A stretch of DNA of 64,000 bases from Avena insularis (GCA_023614405.1 CM042697.1:466284744-466348743), one strand, 5' to 3'; shown: positions 25,225 to 37,413, numbered from the stretch's first letter. Notes: a model not told the origin generated them from the letters alone. Translations and numbers: made by a program.

Positions 25225-26436
25225 GTGATCTACAATATTTGCAAGTACAAATTAGACTATGTTCATGATAACTAGTTCAACTTTTAATCAAATTACTAGA
25301 TGAACTCCCACTAAATTCAACATCCCTCAAGTTGTTTAGTGAACACGATCCAAATTCACCACACCTAATCCGATCTTCACGAGAAGAGATGTGGCTTCAA
25401 TGGTGGACAACAAAGTGTCGATCATATCATTCATATGACTCATGCTTAACCTTTCGGTTCATGTGTTCCAAGGCCATGTCTGTACATGCTAGGCTCGTCA
25501 AGTCAAACCCAAGTATTTCCTCGTGTGCAAATCTGGCTTGCACCCGTTGTATGTGAGCGTAGATTCTATAGCACCCGATCATCACGTGATGCTTGGACAC
25601 GACGAACTTTCGCAATGGTGCATACACGGGGAGAACACAGTTTTATCTTGATCTTTAAGTGAGGAATAATCTTATAATGCTACCATCGCGATCTAAGCAT
25701 AATAAGATACATAAAAAGATAAACATCACATGCATATTACTTTATGTGACATGGTATAGCCAATCTTCGCGCAATGATCTCCATCTTGTGCGTGCCGGCA
25801 TGATCTCCATCACTCCACCATGATTGCCTCCACCATGAATAGCAACTACAACTATTGCTAACTACTTAGCGATAAAGTAAAGCTATTACATGGCGTATAA
25901 GAAGTTGACTCGCAGGTCATACACAATTATAAAGACAACCATATGGCTCCTGCCGGTTGTGTACTCATCGACATGCAAGTCGTGAAACATTACAAAACAT
26001 GATCATCGCATACAATACACACATCACATCTTGGGCCATACCATATCACAGAAAACACTCCCTGCAAACACAAGTTAGACGCCTCTACTTTGTTGTTGCA
26101 TGTTTTACGTGGCTTATGGGAGTAGCAAGCTAAGAACGATTCTTACCTACGGAAAGCGACAACGGTGATATTATGGTTGCCAAACTCCGGTGTTAAACCC
26201 ATGACAACTATAGTGAGAGAAACAGGCATCCACCAGCCGCATGTGTGGAACAAGCCACACGTCAAGTGCGGAGCCGGTCTCGCAAACGACGTCGCGTAAG
26301 GTTGGCCTGGACTGCTTCAATCTCACTATCCCGCGTCATAAGAAGAACACAAACAAGAGGCTTTCAACAGAAAACATCAACGCCCGCAAAAACCATGTTG
26401 CGTTCTACTCGTGAAACACATCTACGCATAGATCTA
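25225..26436 (-). other. Copia untranslated leader, second copy
   Basis: A close repeat of 21789-23000, with scattered substitutions and no coding content that I can support. Confidence 0.75.
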
Positions 26437-26448
26437 GCTCTGATACCA
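26437..26448 (-). other. Copia primer-binding site at LTR-C
   Basis: The same GCTCTGATACCA as at LTR-B, one base from the LTR. Confidence 0.9.
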
Positions 26449-26449
26449 C

Positions 26450-28150
26450 TGAAGGGTTTCGCGGCATAGTAAATCAAAATTTTCTACGGATGCGAACAGA
26501 GGGAAGCCAAGATCTAATCTAGGAGATGCAAACAACGAGAGGGATTAGATGAGATCTTCATACCCTTGAAGATTCGCACAATGAACGCTCATTTAACATG
26601 GGTGATGTAGTCGTACTCGCTTCTCCTCCTCGCGATCCGATCCGATCTAACACCGCAAGTGGCGATGCCTCCGAGAGATGCACACGTGCGGCACCTCGAC
26701 GTCTCCTCCTTCCTCGGTCCAGCAAGTATGGTGGAGAGACGGATTGGATCTACAACGCGACGGCGCGGTGCAAGTGGTGGAGAGTTTCTGCAGCAGGGCT
26801 TCGCCTACACGCAGTCGGGAGGGAGAGAGAGAGGAGGGCAGCAGGGCGACTAGGCTTGAGGGGAAGGTGTGGGGGGGTGCGCCCCAGCCCTATATATATA
26901 GAGGGGTGGGCGCCTGACCTAACCCCTCCCCCAAGCCCTAGGCCGGCGGCCAAAGGAGGGAGGAGTGGGGGGCAAGGACCCCCCCTTCTAGAAGCTCCAA
27001 TTAGGGTTTCCCCTTGTTTGGCCGGCTGGGCCCTATGGGGCCTTGTGCCCCTGGACCAATGCGGCCAGGGCACTCTCTCATAGGCCCATGCCCCCTCCCG
27101 ACAGGTGGTACCACGTTGGTCCCCCTCTGGAAGGTTCTAGAAGGTTCCGGTACAATACCGATTAACCCGGAACAATTCCGAACTCCAAAAACTGCACTGC
27201 CTTATATGAATCTTATTCTCGGACCATTCCAGAACCTCTCGTGATGTCCGGATCCCATCCGAGACTCCGAACAACAACTCATAAACCAAGTATCCAATCG
27301 ATCCTAGCGTCGAGACACGTTAAGTGTGTGCCCCTTCGGGTTCGAGAACATGCATACATGATCTTATATCAATAATCAATAGCGGGTCTGAAACCCATAT
27401 TGACTCACACATTCATCGATGATCATATCGGTGAACCACGATGCCAGGATTCAATCAATCCCATATATATATTCCTTCGCTCGCGATATTTTACTTGCCC
27501 GAGATTCAATCGGTACCATCATACCTAGTTCAATCTCGCTCACGCAAGTACTTTACTCGTTCGTAATCCGATATCACTTTGTGATTAAATCCTTAACCAC
27601 ATGCTTGCAAGCGGTATTGATATCGATTACACGAGTGGCCCAAGTATATCTCTCCGACTTGGGAGGGACAAATCCCATCTCGATAAATACAACACAACAG
27701 GCACTTTCCGATCACCTGAGAGACAACTTTATGATCACCCTCTCATAGGATGACGTTTGATGACCTCAAAGCTTTCTTCCGATACCAGGGAGTTGTATTA
27801 TCTCATGGTCTAAGGAATACAATATTTGACATAAGGAAAGCTTCGCAAAGATGAACACGATGACACGATCTAATTGCTCTGGTTAGTTTGGGTCTGTCCA
27901 TCATATCATTCTCCCAATGATATGATCTCATTATTAATCGACAACTCATGTCTATGGTTAGGAAACCTTAACCATCATTAATCAATGAGCTAGTCCATAG
28001 AGGCGTACTAGGGACACGGTGTTGTTCACAAACCACACAAGTATTAAAGTTTCCGCTTAATACAATTCTAGCATGGAATATAAACATTATCATGAACAAG
28101 AATTATAATAATAACATCTTTATTATTGCCTCTAGGGCATAATTCCAACA
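26450..28150 (-). repeat. LTR-C (outer 5' LTR) of the copia complex
   Basis: About 1701 bp with TG...CA ends; its right end meets the GGAAG duplication. It carries several small private deletions in the 27220-27560 part. It retains a TATA-like run at 26891-26900 on the minus strand. Confidence 0.92.
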
Positions 28151-28155
28151 GGAAG

Positions 28156-28729
28156 TAGGAGAGAGTCAGATTTTCGGACCCGACATCCTACGAGAAGCAG
28201 AAGAGAAGGTTCACAAGATTCGTGAGCACCTCAAGACCGCCCAATCCCGACAGAAGAGTTACGCAAGAGACGTCGAGACCTCGCCTTCAACATAGGAGAT
28301 TTTGTTTATCTGAAAGTGTCGCCATTGAAGGGAATGCAGCGTTTCCAACTCAAAGGAAAGTTAGCCCCCAGATATATCGGACCTTTCAAAATTCTGAGCC
28401 GTCAAGGAGAAGTATCGTATCAATTGGAGCTACCCGAAGAGATGTCAGCCGTGCACAATGTGTTCCATATCTCGTTACTTCGCAAGTGTCTCGAAGTCCC
28501 CGAGAAGACCGAAGTGTTCAAGAATATCGACCATCCGACCATAGAGATCAATGATGACCTGACCTATCCCGAAGTACCCATCCGCATTTTGGAATAAGCT
28601 TTTCGAACTACCCGAACCCGAAGCATCAAGTTTCTCAAGATTCAGTGGAGCAACCACACAGAAGAGGAAGCTACCTGGGAACGCGAAGATCACATCAGGA
28701 CGGAGTTTCCAGATCTCTTCAAATCCTAG
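28156..28729 (+). pseudogene. Chromovirus integrase C-terminus and chromodomain-like tail
   Basis: This continues the integrase after the copia insertion. A helical stretch (REAEEKVHKIREHLKTAQ) leads to a frameshift near 28255. The next frame carries the GPF/Y-type module (VYLKVSPLKGM, then RYIGPFKIL), a HNVFHISLLR block, a TAA stop at 28595-28597, and then a chromodomain-like tail (IQWSNHTEEEATWE) ending LFKS before a stop at 28727. The tail is what identifies a chromovirus; in this class it is thought to guide integration toward marked chromatin. Confidence 0.85.
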
Positions 28730-28774
28730 GTAATATTTTCGTCCTTTTTCAAATCTGGGGACGAGATTTTGTTT

Positions 28775-28786
28775 AAGGGGGGAAGG
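28775..28786 (+). other. Chromovirus polypurine tract
   Basis: An A/G run rich in G (AAGGGGGGAAGG), two bases before the 3' LTR. Confidence 0.85.
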
Positions 28787-28788
28787 TT

Positions 28789-31700
28789 TGTAACATCCCA
28801 AAAATACTAAACTTGGATCATCAATTTCTAATCATCAAAATTAGGGTTAACAAAAACTTTTCTAGATAAAATTATGAATGCATGCATATGTGTATGCATT
28901 GAATTTAAATTCTTTTAAACCACCTTGTTTGTTTGCTTCATTGCTTGTAGAATGTTTCTTATGTGAAATAAATATCACCTAAAACATTTCCCACACTTTT
29001 CCTAAAGACAAGTAAATCAAAACACATATATTAAATGAATGGTCACTTTGACCAATTTAACTCCCATGCCTACTTTGGCTGTCTCAAACTTTCAAAACCT
29101 AACAGAAACTTTTCTGGATCTTTGCACCCCTCGAATGTACTCATAACAAAGTATCAAGGCCCACTTTGTGATCATCCAGAAACTTTCAAATGCATAGTTT
29201 AAATGACAATTCAAAATTGAATCTTTATCATATGGGAAGATCCCATTTTTTCAAAAACCACTCAAACAAGCTCAACTTTCAAAACCCAAGCATCTGCAGA
29301 CTCACCAGCACTAATCTAGAAAACCCACCAAAAATCATTTCAAAATTCAAAACTTGATTTCATGCGGCCATTTCATCAAACAGGTTGCAGACACAAATCA
29401 AACAAACATCAAACACTATTGTGAGCAGTGATTCTTGTCTAACTTGTTCCCTAGTTAGCTCACACCCAGCTCAGTAGATCATCTAGGAAGTTTAACTAAG
29501 AACTAGCACCACTGTGAGCTTGCCATTGCCATCAATGGTGAACAGCCGAGCACCCCCTTGTCACCCCAGTGTGTGGGATGAGCTAGAGGAAGAACTAGCC
29601 GTACCAACCTTGTCCGGGAGATCACCCATACCTTACCCCTCTCGACCAGCCCTGCAGACAATGCCCCAAACTGCCAGAACGCCGCTCGTGCATTGTCCAC
29701 CATGTCGAGCTTGCGCAGACAACCCTCGACGAAGCCATCACAGCCCTCGCCCAGGCATACGTGATCACCACCGACCAGAGACCGCCAGACATCCCTGCTT
29801 GCGCCTCTGCGTCAAGACCACCGCCCGCCGTCAAGACGCCGCCTACAAGCAGAGCATCGCCTGCCTGACCAAACCTCACCGCCCCTACTCGCGCATTAAA
29901 GCCGTAGAGCATCGCCAGGAGACCACCAAGCGATCGCTACCGCTGGCCATGCCTCTATCAGCCCGTAGCCATGTTGCCACTGTCGCCTGCCCATCCCGTT
30001 CGGTCTTGCCGTTGAGCCTATATAAGGAGGACTCCCCCGCTCGATTTCTTCACACCATTCCACTCCACTCTCACCCAGAACCACCCCACCTCAGTCCCGG
30101 AGCAAGGCGAGCAGCGCATCGCCGGAATTTCACCGGAGCCCGCCGCCTCTAGAGAAGAAGGGAGCCATCGATTTCGTCCACCCCAGGAGCTGCCGCGACC
30201 ACCCCTAAGTTCGCCGTCGTTGACTTCGTCGTTCGCCCGCCTCGCTGACCCTCGCCAGCACCCCTCACTGGCCGCGCTAGGTTTCGTTCTCGTCGGTGTT
30301 GTCTCGCGTCGACGATGACTCCCAGCCGTTGGATTAGAACTAGATCGAACGATCCACGTTGCCCCATACCGCTTCGCCCAGCCCCGTGTCACTGACGAGT
30401 GGGGACACCAACTTAAGCTGCCCGCGGGAGCACTGCGCTTAGCAGGCCGGCCCGTTAACTTTTCCCGCGCAAGCCCAGTTATTCAAATTAAACTTTTTCT
30501 ATTTCAATTCAAACACACTTCTGTACCCAACTTCAAAACTCAACCCAGATCGATTCAGTGCACCAAATTGAATGAAACCAATTTTGTTGGAAAGGACTGT
30601 GAATGCTGAATCCAAGCCCGTTGGATTCAAGTCATTTGGATCTGTAGATCACCCATGGTAAAAATAACAAGGCAGAAGCTTTTCTGCATTCAAATATTTT
30701 TCAAATTTAAACCATAATAGCTTTTGAGTTGTTTCCAACTCTCAAAAATCACATTTAACCATACCTTTCAGAATATATAAAAATATATAGGTTTACTTGC
30801 AGAAATAATGTTTAAGTAATAAAAGAATGCTACATAGGCATTTCTAGCCACTTTAATTAATTAGAATAAAAGGGTAAAACCTTATTAAATTGTGACACCA
30901 CTTTATATCACATTCCCATGGACTACAATATGTGGTGATGACATGTGTCAACATGATCCCATGTTTGGGTTGGAGAATATTAAACCTTAAGTAGTTTTTC
31001 AATGAGTAGAAATTACTTTTCTAAAAACAAAAGGAATTAAACCAAGCCTTAACCTTGTAATGTTAGAGATGATATTAGATCATATATAGGACCCTTGTGT
31101 GTGATGATTGCAAGTAGTTAAGTATTGTTTGGTGATTGTGTACCTCGTATTTATTCATAGACGCTAGTACCGACCAAGGATACGAGGAGGAAGGAGGATT
31201 CTACGAAGAAGAAGCCGAGGAGAACTTCAACCACTGCTCTGCACAAGGCAAGCTAGTAACCTTGCAAGCTAACACTTGCAATTATGAAAGTTAGATAACC
31301 TATGCAATGCACTAAGCATGCTTGGTTAGACATATTTGATGATACCCAATCCTAGTTTTATTTGCAAGCTTCTTACTTTATTTCTTTATCAAAGCTTACT
31401 TAGAGTTTACTTAAGAGTGTGGTAGATATTAGAAAGTTATGTGAAGGTTGCATAAAGAGCATAAAATTTGGCCTAAGCTAGAAACCTTGATATCATCCTA
31501 AGATATAAGGTTGTACTTAATTGAAACTCCACTAGTTACCACCCCTCATTAGTGCCTACCCCCACTTATAGATGCTAGTGCTAAGCATAAAACTTGATCA
31601 ACTTTAGATGGGTTTACTTGGTGGAAAAATGGTTATGAAAACCTTGGAATGATGGATCATACTATTGAAATGTTTTGGACATGTGTTTCCGAACACTAGA

Positions 31701-32727
31701 TGATTTTGGTGATGAAAATGTTAAGGTATGAGCCTTAGCCCTTGTATAAAACTGATGGTTGTCTGGATGCGATACCATTCCAATTTTATCGTACAACCAC
31801 AATACCCGAAGATTGGGTAGGGCTTGACTGGAAACTTATATCCCTTAGTATTAGTTCCCTCACGGCCAAGGTCTGAGCTGAGGCTACCTTGTGAAGATTG
31901 TCCACCTGTGCAGTACCCAAGATGACAGTTGGTCATGGTTGGGAGGCCAAACTCACAGGAGAGGTGCTTATACTAGGGCGTGTAATGGAAAGATTATGAT
32001 TGATTATCTGCATACTGAGTATGGTGAATTCAGGATTTTTTCCTGACGGATGTATCGAATGTTGTGGTGAAAGCGTACAATCTCTGCAGAGTGTCAAACT
32101 ATTCGAATAGCGCAGCGTCATGTTATGGACAGCTTAGTGGCCATACTGTTCCCTCGTCAGACTTTTCAAAATGACTTGTAAAATGAATTGAGACTTTGAC
32201 TTGACCACAACAGAATTGTGATATGAGTTACAAGATCCCACCTTGGAGTTATAAAATTGTGACTAGCTTTGAGACTTAGTAGATGTAAATCTGGCTTTTG
32301 CAAAACAACCCTAGAGCCTAGTGTCCTATTATCCAAAAACCCCTTTACTTGTTAGTATTAGTTTGCGAGTACTTAAAGAGTACTCATGGCTTTGTACCTG
32401 GCTATTCCCATGGCCAGACTATGAAGAGGAGTACCTGGAAGATGGACCCCAGGAAGGTTATGACAACTAGGATCATCTCCCATCGTCAGCATTGCCTGTG
32501 ACCTCAAGATGGAGCTTACGCCACGCTACCGTTATTATTACGTATTCGCTGCTTGAAGTTGTATTAAGAACTGGATCATGAGATCCCTATTTGTGTAAGA
32601 ACTTATGTATCGCTTGTAATGGATGATGTACTATGGTATCCAATTTGTTATGTCTCGCAAAAATGGTAATCCCAGGATTGCGATGTACGGCATAACAGCA
32701 TCTAGGATTGAAAAATCCGTGTTGACA
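28789..32727 (+). repeat. 3' LTR of the chromovirus, uninterrupted
   Basis: 3939 bp from TGTAACATCC to TGTTGACA. It gives the empty-site form of the 6417-10704 insertion (single CCATT near 31785). The GC-rich part (29500-30400) differs from the 5' LTR by several indels. A TATA variant (TATATAAG) is at 30019-30026. Confidence 0.93.
30019..30026 (+). promoter_or_regulatory. TATA box of the 3' LTR
   Basis: TATATAAG in the same context as the 5' LTR TATAAAAG. It could drive read-out into the right flank. Confidence 0.5.
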
Positions 32728-34701
32728 TGGTATAATCTTGATAGGTTTTCCTTTTGCCGTCTCACGTTGTGTGTGAGACCGGTTTAGGATATATAACCAT
32801 TTATCAAGAGGGGCTCTCGTATGAGTAATTCGGTCACATCGTTCGGAGAGAGCTCAAACCTTTGCATACTTGCATCATCGTATTTGGTTGTTATTTGGTC
32901 TTATCCATGTGAGGATATAGAGCTTGTGGTAATCTCCATAACAAGCTCTTGTTCATAAAAATCGGATCTCCTATATATATCTTGTTGCGATTTTGATTTA
33001 TGCGGCTTTTCGGTTTCTCACCAAGTGGGGTATATCACACTATTCTACTTGATACTTTCTCACTTGGTGATAATCAATATTTCAACGCAATTGGGAAGCC
33101 CTTGTCATCCTCTATCCAACGCAATTTTAATCGGGTCAATCGGAGCTTCCAGTCAAAAGTTATTGCCGTTTGAATATTTGCTGTCGATCTGCTTTTAGGC
33201 CGGCGGTAGTACCGCCCAGGCGGTACTACCGCCCATGCCTAAAAACGGCCTGTTTTCTTTCTGCCTTGCTAGGTTCCTTTTGCGGTAGCGGCCCGGCCGG
33301 CTGCCGCCAGCAAATACTATCGGTCGGCCCAGGAAAAACGGCCAGATATTTTTCTAGATCCAGATCTGCTCGCTCACGTCCGCCTCGCATCGCGCGCCTG
33401 CGTTGACCAGCCTGCTGCCCATGCGCTGTTGGGGCCCGCGCTGCTCTGCCTCGCCCACACCGTGCTGGCCCGCATGCGCTTTGCTTGCCCCGCCGCTGGC
33501 CTCATGCGGCCCCACGCGCCGCTTCTTCCGCTTGCTTGCTGCTGTTGCCATTGGCCAATCAAGCAGCTGCTGCGAGGCTTGGCCGCCCGCCTGGCCCCCC
33601 CTCACGCTGCACCTTGCTTTGCACCATGTTGCTCGACTTGCTGTTTTGTTTTCCTGGCACATGCGGTACTACCGGTCGGACCGTTCAGAAAAATGCCCCA
33701 ACGGGCAGATTTAGCCCGATCCTTTAAATAGACTCTGTCCATTTTCGTTTAGGGTTACTTCTTTCTCCTCCTCTTGTCCAAGCTTTGCCCCCATTTGCGT
33801 TACTCTTTGAGCTTGATTTCTACACACCCCTCCATTGATTCTTGCATATATTTGAGGGGTTGTTGGAGGAGATCTAGATCTATGTTTAGAACAAATCAAA
33901 ACATCTCTTTGTGAGTGTATCTTTGGGAATCTAGATTTTGTGGGATTTTGTGTCTCTCTTTGATTCCTCCTCTCTTGTTCCCCCAATAGCTTTAGTAGCT
34001 TTGTTGGAACTTGAGAGTGAGGGATTTGAGCACCTTTGTGGTGTTCTTGCCATTTGCATTTGGTGCATCGGTTTGAGTTCTCCTCGGAGGATTTGGTTTG
34101 AGTTGCTCATTGGAGCTTGTCCCTCTTGGGTTCTTGGAACCCTAGACGGTTTGTGGCCTTGGTGGCATTGTGGCCTTTTGTGGCATTTGTTGGGAGCCTC
34201 TAATTAAGTTGTGGAGAAGTGCCCCAACCTTGTGAGAGGTTCCGGTTGCCACCGACAAGTGCACCGATAGTGGAAGCGTGGATCGATTCCGTTGGGGTGA
34301 GATTCACCGGAGAATAAGGGAGGCATTTTGTGGTGTTGGTGGTTTGATACCACCGCCTCTCCAAACGAGACGTACTCCATGTTGGGAGGAACTCGGTAAA
34401 ATATCGGTGTCCCCGCGTGCCTCGGTTATCTCTATACCCGAGCTGTTTACTTATGCACTTTACATTGTGATAGCCTTTGTGCTTGAAGTAATATATATAT
34501 ATCTTGCTATCACTTTGTTGCTTGTATTGCTTAGCATAAGTTGTTGGTGCACATAGGTAAACCTTAGTTGTTTCTAGGTTGTGCTTTACAAAGTAAACAC
34601 TAGTTTTATTCCGCCTTTGTTAAGCCACTCTAGGAAAAGTTTTAATCGCCTATTCACCCCCCCCCCCCCCCCCCTCTCTAGGAGACATCCGTATCCTTTC
34701 A
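32728..34701 (+). repeat. Right arm of the SIRE-like solo LTR
   Basis: This is about 1.97 kb from TGGTATAATC to CTTTCA. It contains a palindromic GGTAGTACCGCC tract (33203-33233), a GC-rich block (33380-33680), a possible TATA (TTTAAATAG near 33723) and an 18 C homopolymer at 34657-34674. The open frames in the GC-rich block overlap on both strands and match nothing I know. Confidence 0.8.
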
Positions 34702-34706
34702 ACAAG

Positions 34707-35507
34707 GTTTGGGTTTTTATTTCCTAGAGAGTATAGTCTAAGAACGTAACAATTTAACAACGTATAGTTTTCCAGTTTAGCACATGTCAGGATAGTCCCA
34801 TTTTTGTGTCGCTTTTACAGCTTTGGAATTTCTACTCCTGCATGAGATGGAAAATAAAGGCAAACACATTACACCTTTATATAATGAAAGACAAAGGGAG
34901 ATATTGTATTCAATCCTTTATGCAACTCTTGCACATGACTAGCAAAAAAAAAAATTGCAAGATCCTATCCAAAGCAAGGAAAAAACATGTGAAGAATGAA
35001 ATTATAGTATAAGTGAGATGATACAAATACAATTAAGTTTAATAAAAGGGTAACTGTGAGGAGCATGTAAAACCTTGCAGATTGAATTTTCTTCTACTTC
35101 TTTCTTACAATATGCAACCATTCTTTGGCATTTGTGGTCTTTTTCTAGGTAAGGATATTGAATAAATCCCCAAGAAAACAAGTCTTTACTACGGGAGTCA
35201 AACTTCTTGTGCTCTTCCATTGTTCCCAGAGAAGCTTGAATAGTGTAGAAGGATGTTTGATCCCTTACACCGGCATGCCGCCTCCTAATCCCAACAAACC
35301 ATCATATCTCATATTTTGAACCATCGCGCACAAATAAAGATACAAGTATTAGACATGCCATCAATGTAGTCTTCTTTATGATATAAATTGCATATTTATA
35401 GAAAATGTCAGTGCTTAGAGACAAGAAGAACACATGATTTTTTTTGCATGTGATGATATAAGACAACACGTGCATTTCATTCCGTTTACAAAAACTCTAC
35501 AAAAAAA
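34707..35507. other. Host flank, no gene recognised
   Basis: AT-rich DNA continuing from 3104 after the ACAAG duplication. Short frames only, and no repeat ends seen. Confidence 0.5.
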
Positions 35508-35509
35508 TA

Positions 35510-35632
35510 CTCCCTCCGACCCAAATTAGTTGACTTAGATTTTTTTAGATTCAATTGTATTTAGACATAATTTAGTATTAGATTTATCCGTATCTTGATA
35601 AATTTGAGTCGACTAATTTGAGTGGGAGGAAG
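35510..35632. mobile_element. Stowaway (Tc1/Mariner) MITE
   Basis: A 123 bp foldback beginning CTCCCTCCGACCCAAATTAG and ending with its near-perfect inverse (CTAATTTGAGTGGGAGGAAG). It is flanked by TA on both sides (35508-35509 and 35633-35634). The CTCCCTCC terminus and TA target are diagnostic. Confidence 0.93.
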
Positions 35633-35634
35633 TA

Positions 35635-37368
35635 CAAATTTTTGAGCCGTGTATCGAAATCATGTTTTGGTTGTGTCGTTGGTTCTTTCTCAACAAGATC
35701 TTCGAGATTCTCAAAAAAAAAAAGGAACTTCGAGATCTCGATATGTTTTGGCAAATATTTCTTTAGAAAATAAAATAGCCCTGAAGGAAGCAATTTCAGA
35801 ACTGATTTTGCGTGTCTATTTCTGAATAACAAACGAACCAATGGTTGCTCTGTACACGTGTCCAAGCTGGTGAATGATCAGAGACCAGATTTAGAGGAGA
35901 CTTAAAGGAGAAGAATGTTCGCGAGGCAACTTTACCAATTGGTCCAAAGATGCATGCATGGATTGAACCGTACTATTCCACACGCACGTATACATGTTCT
36001 GGAGACAAGTATAGAAGAAGTTGCACGCATGCATGGCGTGCGGCGGCTCTTCCTTTCTTCTTTGTCCCTTGTTCCTTTCGCTATCACACACATCAGAGCA
36101 CCGGACGAAATTTTCCCAACTTCCAAAAGAACAAAGTGAGCGTGTCTTCTCACATTTTCTAGCTTTAGCTGCCTAACCTAACCTAGCCAGCAGCAGTACT
36201 TGACCAGCATCCCTGTTCATCCTGCTCCACACACACTTAATTCAGTCACCTCTCGTGCCAATTTGATTGATACTTTAAATTGATAGCTTGAACCTACTAG
36301 TATCATTATTGATTTCTTTTTTTGTGAATGAGCCTATCATTGTTCATCTATTTATTGTAGTATGAAATGAATTATATCGTCGTCCTATTGTTGATGAGCA
36401 GAGCTTAGGCTTCACTCAACCCCATCATCGATCCCTCTTAACTACCAACCGCCGCGACGACGACGCACTACGAGCCTCCGCCAAATCATCGCATTTTCCC
36501 TTATCATTTGCCGTGTATGACGATCGACCCGCTGCATGCGCGTCCATACAAAAAATCTCCGCGCGATTTAGGCGTTTATCCCATGATTGATTCGTTGTTT
36601 TGTGCGTCTCATCATTCGCAGCAGACGGAGCAAGCTTGTGGTTAGCAAACCACGCAACACGGCAAGGTGCCTGATCCGAACATTCCAATACGTTTTCTAC
36701 GCGCCAATGATCCCAAATCATTGCGAGCTTGTCCAGTGATAATACAAGTACCCAATCATCATCATCATCTAAATCCATTGACGACATGCAACTTGTACAT
36801 ATATAGTATATATCAACGTAATACTCAATATGGACAAGTACACATATAGTGTGTATATATATAGTATGTAGCTTGTGCTTTGCCCCGGTGATCAGTTAAG
36901 TTGTCGCCTACCTTGTGATCGAGGCTAGCTAGATTAGGGCGAGCAGGTTAAAGAAGCTGGAAAGTGGATTAAAGAAAAGACCCTTGGTACGCAAGTGTCC
37001 CTCGGTGTAAGGTAGGCACAAGACAGTGTCCGGTTTAAAAAAAAGAGGGACATGACTCGATGGACTCGATCGATGCTAACCACATCCATCATTATCTTTC
37101 TTGCCTTTCCCACGGTCACGCTTCTTTTGGGCTCGCATATTGCATATTATCCCTCCTGTCCTCTCCGCCTAGAAAATACGTTCTATATACGGCCGGAGAA
37201 CTTGTTTATCATCAGTAGTCCAGTACCATCGCCCTCACTCTAATCGAGCCTCACGATCTTCAGAGGAGAGTTCTGTTCTAGGATCTTACATATATTTTGA
37301 AGCAAGAAAGAGACATGAGTGTGCATGCACGCATATATAAAGTTCAGAAAAAGTTGCAGTATTGGATA
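35635..37368. other. Low-repeat intergenic DNA, no gene recognised
   Basis: Mixed composition, with a TATA-rich microsatellite-like stretch near 36795-36870 and a (CAT)n-like stretch near 36757. No frame shows a known domain, and overlapping frames on opposite strands make coding unlikely. Confidence 0.45.
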
Positions 37369-37380
37369 ACAATAGGACAG

Positions 37381-37401
37381 TTTTTTTTTTTTTGACAGAA
37401 C
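37381..37401 (-). mobile_element. 21 bp retroposition scar with poly(A) tail
   Basis: Thirteen T followed by GACAGAAC, flanked by a perfect 12 bp duplication ACAATAGGACAG (37369-37380 and 37402-37413). On the minus strand this is a short 3' end with a poly(A) tail inside a long target duplication, the mark of target-primed reverse transcription by a LINE or SINE that stopped almost at once. Confidence 0.7.
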
Positions 37402-37413
37402 ACAATAGGACAG

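Larger units (their letters stand above)
16865..28150 (-). mobile_element. BARE/Angela-like copia complex with three LTRs
   Basis: The block is flanked by GGAAG (16860-16864 and 28151-28155) and has TG...CA outer ends. On the minus strand the order is LTR-C, primer site, truncated gag, LTR-B, primer site, gag, pol, polypurine tract, LTR-A. LTR-A and LTR-C share diagnostic indels that LTR-B lacks, so they are the pair of the older element and LTR-B came from a second copy. The simplest history is insertion of a second copy into gag of the first, then homologous deletion of the intervening material. The minus-strand LTR start (TGTTGGAA, then TATGCCCTAGAGGCAATAAT) is that of the BARE/WIS/Angela group. 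Confidence 0.9.
3376..32727 (+). mobile_element. Ty3/gypsy chromovirus (Tekay-like) with very long LTRs, nested and degenerate
   Basis: Direct LTRs of about 3.95 kb begin TGTAACATCC and end TGTTGACA. Between them lie, in order, an initiator-Met primer-binding site (11668), an extra ORF, gag, protease, reverse transcriptase, RNase H, integrase, a chromodomain-like tail and a polypurine tract (28775). This gag-PR-RT-RH-IN order with a C-terminal chromodomain marks a chromovirus; the tail suggests the Tekay/Del clade. Two later insertions interrupt it: a solo LTR at 6417-10704 in the 5' LTR and a copia complex at 16865-28150 in integrase. No target duplication is visible: the left flank reads CAACA and the right TGGTA. 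Frameshifts and lost catalytic residues make it non-functional in its coding region. Confidence 0.9.
3110..34701 (+). mobile_element. SIRE/Maximus-like copia solo LTR, split by a gypsy element
   Basis: The two arms (3110-3375 and 32728-34701) together make about 2.24 kb that begins TGAAAG and ends CTTTCA, a 6 bp terminal inverted repeat with TG...CA ends. It is flanked by the 5 bp duplication ACAAG (3105-3109 and 34702-34706). No primer-binding site or internal region follows, so it is a solo LTR. The arms carry sequence typical of long grass copia LTRs, including a palindromic GGTAGTACCGCC tract near 33203-33233 and a C-rich end before CTCTAGG. The family name is inferred from memory; the LTR structure and duplication are seen directly. 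Confidence 0.8.

Noticed and set aside
33354..33731. Overlapping frames in a GC-rich block
   Set aside because: Inside the SIRE-like LTR, with no recognisable domain.
3120..34704. Alternative solo LTR ends TGTTGGG...CAACA
   Set aside because: They give no target duplication, whereas TGAAAG...CTTTCA gives a perfect ACAAG pair and longer inverted ends.
36425..36787. Minus-strand 120-codon frame with an Asp run
   Set aside because: No domain; the Asp run comes from a short CAT repeat on the plus strand.
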